A stretch of 5,979 nt of DNA, taken from Gammaproteobacteria bacterium (lineage in GTDB: Bacteria > Pseudomonadota > Gammaproteobacteria > GRL18). The notes beneath the pieces are model-generated. The model did not search any database. It had not been told where the DNA came from and saw only the letters and a program-made list of their open reading frames with translations. The stretch spans positions 1-5,979 of the forward strand of contig JAGLFC010000030.1 of assembly GCA_023144715.1 (NCBI GenBank). The letters run 5' to 3'. This document shows positions 5,667 through 5,979 of this stretch, piece after piece; the stretch's first letter is position 1; each line of letters starts with the position of its first letter. Position numbers and translations under genes: made by a program.

Positions 5667-5979
5667 TTAAGTAATCACCGTCGCTTGAGTACGTCCTGTA
5701 ATGGCGTGTAAATCACTTACAGAGAGTGAAATTTTAATTAACTCATTCAATGCTTGCTGAGTGTCCTGATTGAGTTGCTCAGAATTGATTTCATAACGTT
5801 CATAATAAATTCTTAATGTTGCACCGCTAGTGCCTGTACCTGATAATCTAAAAATAATACGTGAACCGTTTTCAAAGCCAATACGAACACCTTGCTGTTC
5901 GCTAATGCTTTGATCAATCGGGTCGGTATAACAAAAATCATCACTATAACTGACCTTTAAAGTCCCTAATTGTGTGCCA
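5667..5979 (-). CDS. pgm: Phosphoglucomutase (PGM1-type alpha-D-phosphohexomutase), C-terminal part, cut by window edge
   Basis: The minus strand encodes 103 residues that run in from the window edge to a TAA at 5667-5669. The enzyme interconverts glucose 1-phosphate and glucose 6-phosphate, supplying glycogen and cell-surface sugar synthesis. The fragment is domain 4 of the superfamily. YTDPIDQSISEQQG (17-30) precedes the phosphate-binding loop RLSGTGTSGATLR (44-56), and the protein ends GRTQATVIT. The ending is close to the GRTAPTVIT-type terminus of the PGM1 branch (human PGM1, Agrobacterium Pgm) rather than that of E. coli Pgm, whose terminus differs. The catalytic serine and metal-binding loop lie outside the window. 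The stop is 23 bases from the proB stop, facing it. Substrate specificity beyond glucose phosphates cannot be judged from this part. Confidence 0.92.
   Translation of the reverse strand, partial: GTQLGTLKVSYSDDFCYTDPIDQSISEQQGVRIGFENGSRIIFRLSGTGTSGATLRIYYERYEINSEQLNQDTQQALNELIKISLSVSDLHAITGRTQATVIT

Overview
The window looks like chromosomal core DNA from an AT-rich gammaproteobacterium. The evidence is the gene order ispB <- | -> rplU-rpmA-obgE-proB, which recalls the pseudomonad arrangement, and proteins whose lengths and motifs resemble Pseudomonas or E. coli versions (103-residue L21, 85-residue L27, FolX rather than plain FolB). The genus cannot be fixed from the sequence alone. I see no insertion sequence, phage gene, CRISPR array, tRNA or rRNA, and no sign of recent transfer.

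Layout, left to right. (1) 1-179, minus strand: the start of rsmA (ksgA), cut by the window edge. (2) A divergent intergenic stretch, then folE (364-903, with possible upstream starts) and folX (919-1299), a tight pair for GTP-derived pterins. (3) ispB on the minus strand (1312-2292), ending 12 bases from the end of folX. (4) A divergent regulatory region (2293-2555) carrying a strong-looking promoter for rplU and a weaker candidate for ispB. (5) rplU (2556-2867), a hairpin-forming spacer, rpmA (2940-3197), a clear rho-independent terminator (3246-3280), obgE (3327-4478) and proB (4486-5643). (6) The 3' end of a PGM1-type phosphoglucomutase gene on the minus strand (5667-5979), converging on proB.

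How the genes fit together. rplU and rpmA encode large-subunit proteins L21 and L27, and obgE encodes the GTPase that acts on late 50S assembly, so this block is a ribosome-biogenesis unit. The terminator between rpmA and obgE probably lets the ribosomal proteins be made in excess over the GTPase. proB (first step of proline synthesis) follows obgE by only 7 bases and is probably co-transcribed. FolE makes dihydroneopterin triphosphate from GTP and FolX epimerises it to the monapterin form, so the folE-folX pair points to a tetrahydromonapterin branch beside folate synthesis. IspB makes the long polyprenyl tail of the respiratory quinone.

I did not find a new biological system here. The observations most worth a second look are the perfect 8-bp inverted repeat just upstream of the rpmA ribosome-binding site, the folE-folX pairing, and the terminator that splits the ribosomal genes from obgE.
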